Assembly: GCF_018881605.1 (NCBI RefSeq)
Contig: NZ_JACVPZ010000001.1
Span: forward strand, 1,116,001-1,180,000
DNA from: Polynucleobacter sp. UB-Tiil-W10
GTDB taxonomy: Bacteria > Pseudomonadota > Gammaproteobacteria > Burkholderiales > Burkholderiaceae
Reading direction: 5' to 3'
Length of the DNA stretch: 64,000 nt
Below are positions 63,486-64,000 of this stretch, piece after piece; within the stretch, counting starts at the first letter, position 1, and every line of letters begins with the position of its first letter. The notes beneath the pieces were generated by a model. It saw only the letters and a program-made list of their open reading frames with translations, had not been told where the DNA came from and ran no database searches. Made by a program: the position numbers and the translations under genes.

Positions 63486-64000
63486 TTTGATAGAAGAGAT
63501 CAGGAAGTCGCTTGATGCTAACAATATACTCGATGAGCTCACCGAAATTAAGGTGCTGAAGGGCGGTAAAAATAATCAAACATATAAGGTAGATTTAAGA
63601 ACTGGAGCTAGCTACGTTGTAAAGAAATACTTTAAACATTCCCACGATTTACGTAATCGTCAAAATGCAGAATTTTTATTTACCACCTATGCCAATAAAG
63701 TCGCCTCAAATTTTGTACCTCGGGTACTTTTTTCCGATGCAATGAATGGAATGACACTTTTTGAGTATCTTCAGGGCTCCCCCGTTATTGATAAAGAGGT
63801 TGCAGATTTAGAAGTTAAGTACGCCATTGATTTTGTGAATGCATTGAACGATAAAACGCTTAAAAAAACAGAAGCTCAATTACCTGATGCCTCAGAAGCA
63901 TGCTTTACGATTAAAGCTCACTTAGATTTAATTGATTCCCGTATTGATGTATTGCATGACGTTTTAAATAAAGGCAAAGACCAAGATGCATCAGAATTTA
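63472..64000 (+). CDS. Phosphotransferase (APH/choline kinase-like), partial, cut by window end
   Basis: An open frame from ATG 63472 runs to the edge, 176 residues. It shows the start of an aminoglycoside-phosphotransferase-like fold: VLKGGKNNQTYKVDLRTG near 28-45 (Gly-rich loop), YVVKKYF with the ATP-binding Lys near 48-54, and the hinge MTLFEYLQGSPVI near 97-109. The catalytic motif lies beyond the window. In this context it could be a sugar kinase acting with the HAD and SIS enzymes. It is preceded by TAGGACGG, a fair ribosome-binding site. Confidence 0.8.
   Translation, partial: MNPANLIEEIRKSLDANNILDELTEIKVLKGGKNNQTYKVDLRTGASYVVKKYFKHSHDLRNRQNAEFLFTTYANKVASNFVPRVLFSDAMNGMTLFEYLQGSPVIDKEVADLEVKYAIDFVNALNDKTLKKTEAQLPDASEACFTIKAHLDLIDSRIDVLHDVLNKGKDQDASEF

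Overview
The window looks like a chromosomal segment of a free-living betaproteobacterium of the Burkholderiaceae, most probably Polynucleobacter or a close relative. This rests on the protein sequences and gene neighbourhoods (tolQRAB-pal-cpoB-queC, glyA-nrdR, exbBD-lpxK-trm112-kdsB-adk, ribBX-ribH-nusB), on the moderate GC content and on the dense packing. No database search was possible, so the genus is an inference. No rRNA, tRNA, CRISPR array, insertion sequence or prophage was seen.

Positions 1-33,000 are mostly core genome: a TolC-type outer membrane protein (cut by the left edge), uppP, a DUF2721 protein, UDP-glucuronate decarboxylase, trmB, gabD, the minus-strand ribBX-ribH-nusB operon, a run of minor pilin-like genes leading into ribD-ribE, the Tol-Pal operon with queC, glyA-nrdR, the minus-strand exbB-exbD-lpxK-trm112-kdsB-adk run, xseA, murB, yajQ, xerD, plsY, a MAPEG protein, folE and a high-potential iron-sulfur protein. 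Four toxin-antitoxin modules are set between these genes: higBA, yefM with a broken yoeB, brnTA, and a MazF/PemK-like pair. Three have a palindrome placed on or beside the predicted promoter, and in two of them the promoter sits so close to the toxin start codon that the transcript should be leaderless.

Positions 33,000-64,000 are a large surface-glycan region read entirely on the plus strand, and it continues beyond the window. It starts with GDP-L-fucose synthesis (manC, gmd, fcl), an O-antigen-ligase-like membrane protein and an ABC exporter. Next is a complete predicted route to CMP-pseudaminic acid (pseB, pseC, pseF, a pseG-pseH fusion, pseI) with an amidotransferase trio (WbpG/PseA-like, HisH-like, HisF-like) that should make an acetamidino derivative. 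After that come two large unrecognised proteins that may be glycosyltransferases, several recognisable glycosyltransferases and a sugar aminotransferase. The last block (58,575-64,000) pairs two unusual SDR enzymes with a GmhA-like isomerase, a split transketolase, a HAD phosphatase and a kinase-like protein. It reads like an undescribed pathway for a higher-carbon or branched sugar. An array of six perfect octamers lies directly upstream of this block and could make its expression variable.

The most interesting items are the transketolase sugar block with its octamer array, the pseudaminic acid cluster with a HisF-like protein that has lost a catalytic aspartate, the yoeB copy broken by two compensating homopolymer indels, and the promoter architecture of the toxin-antitoxin operons.
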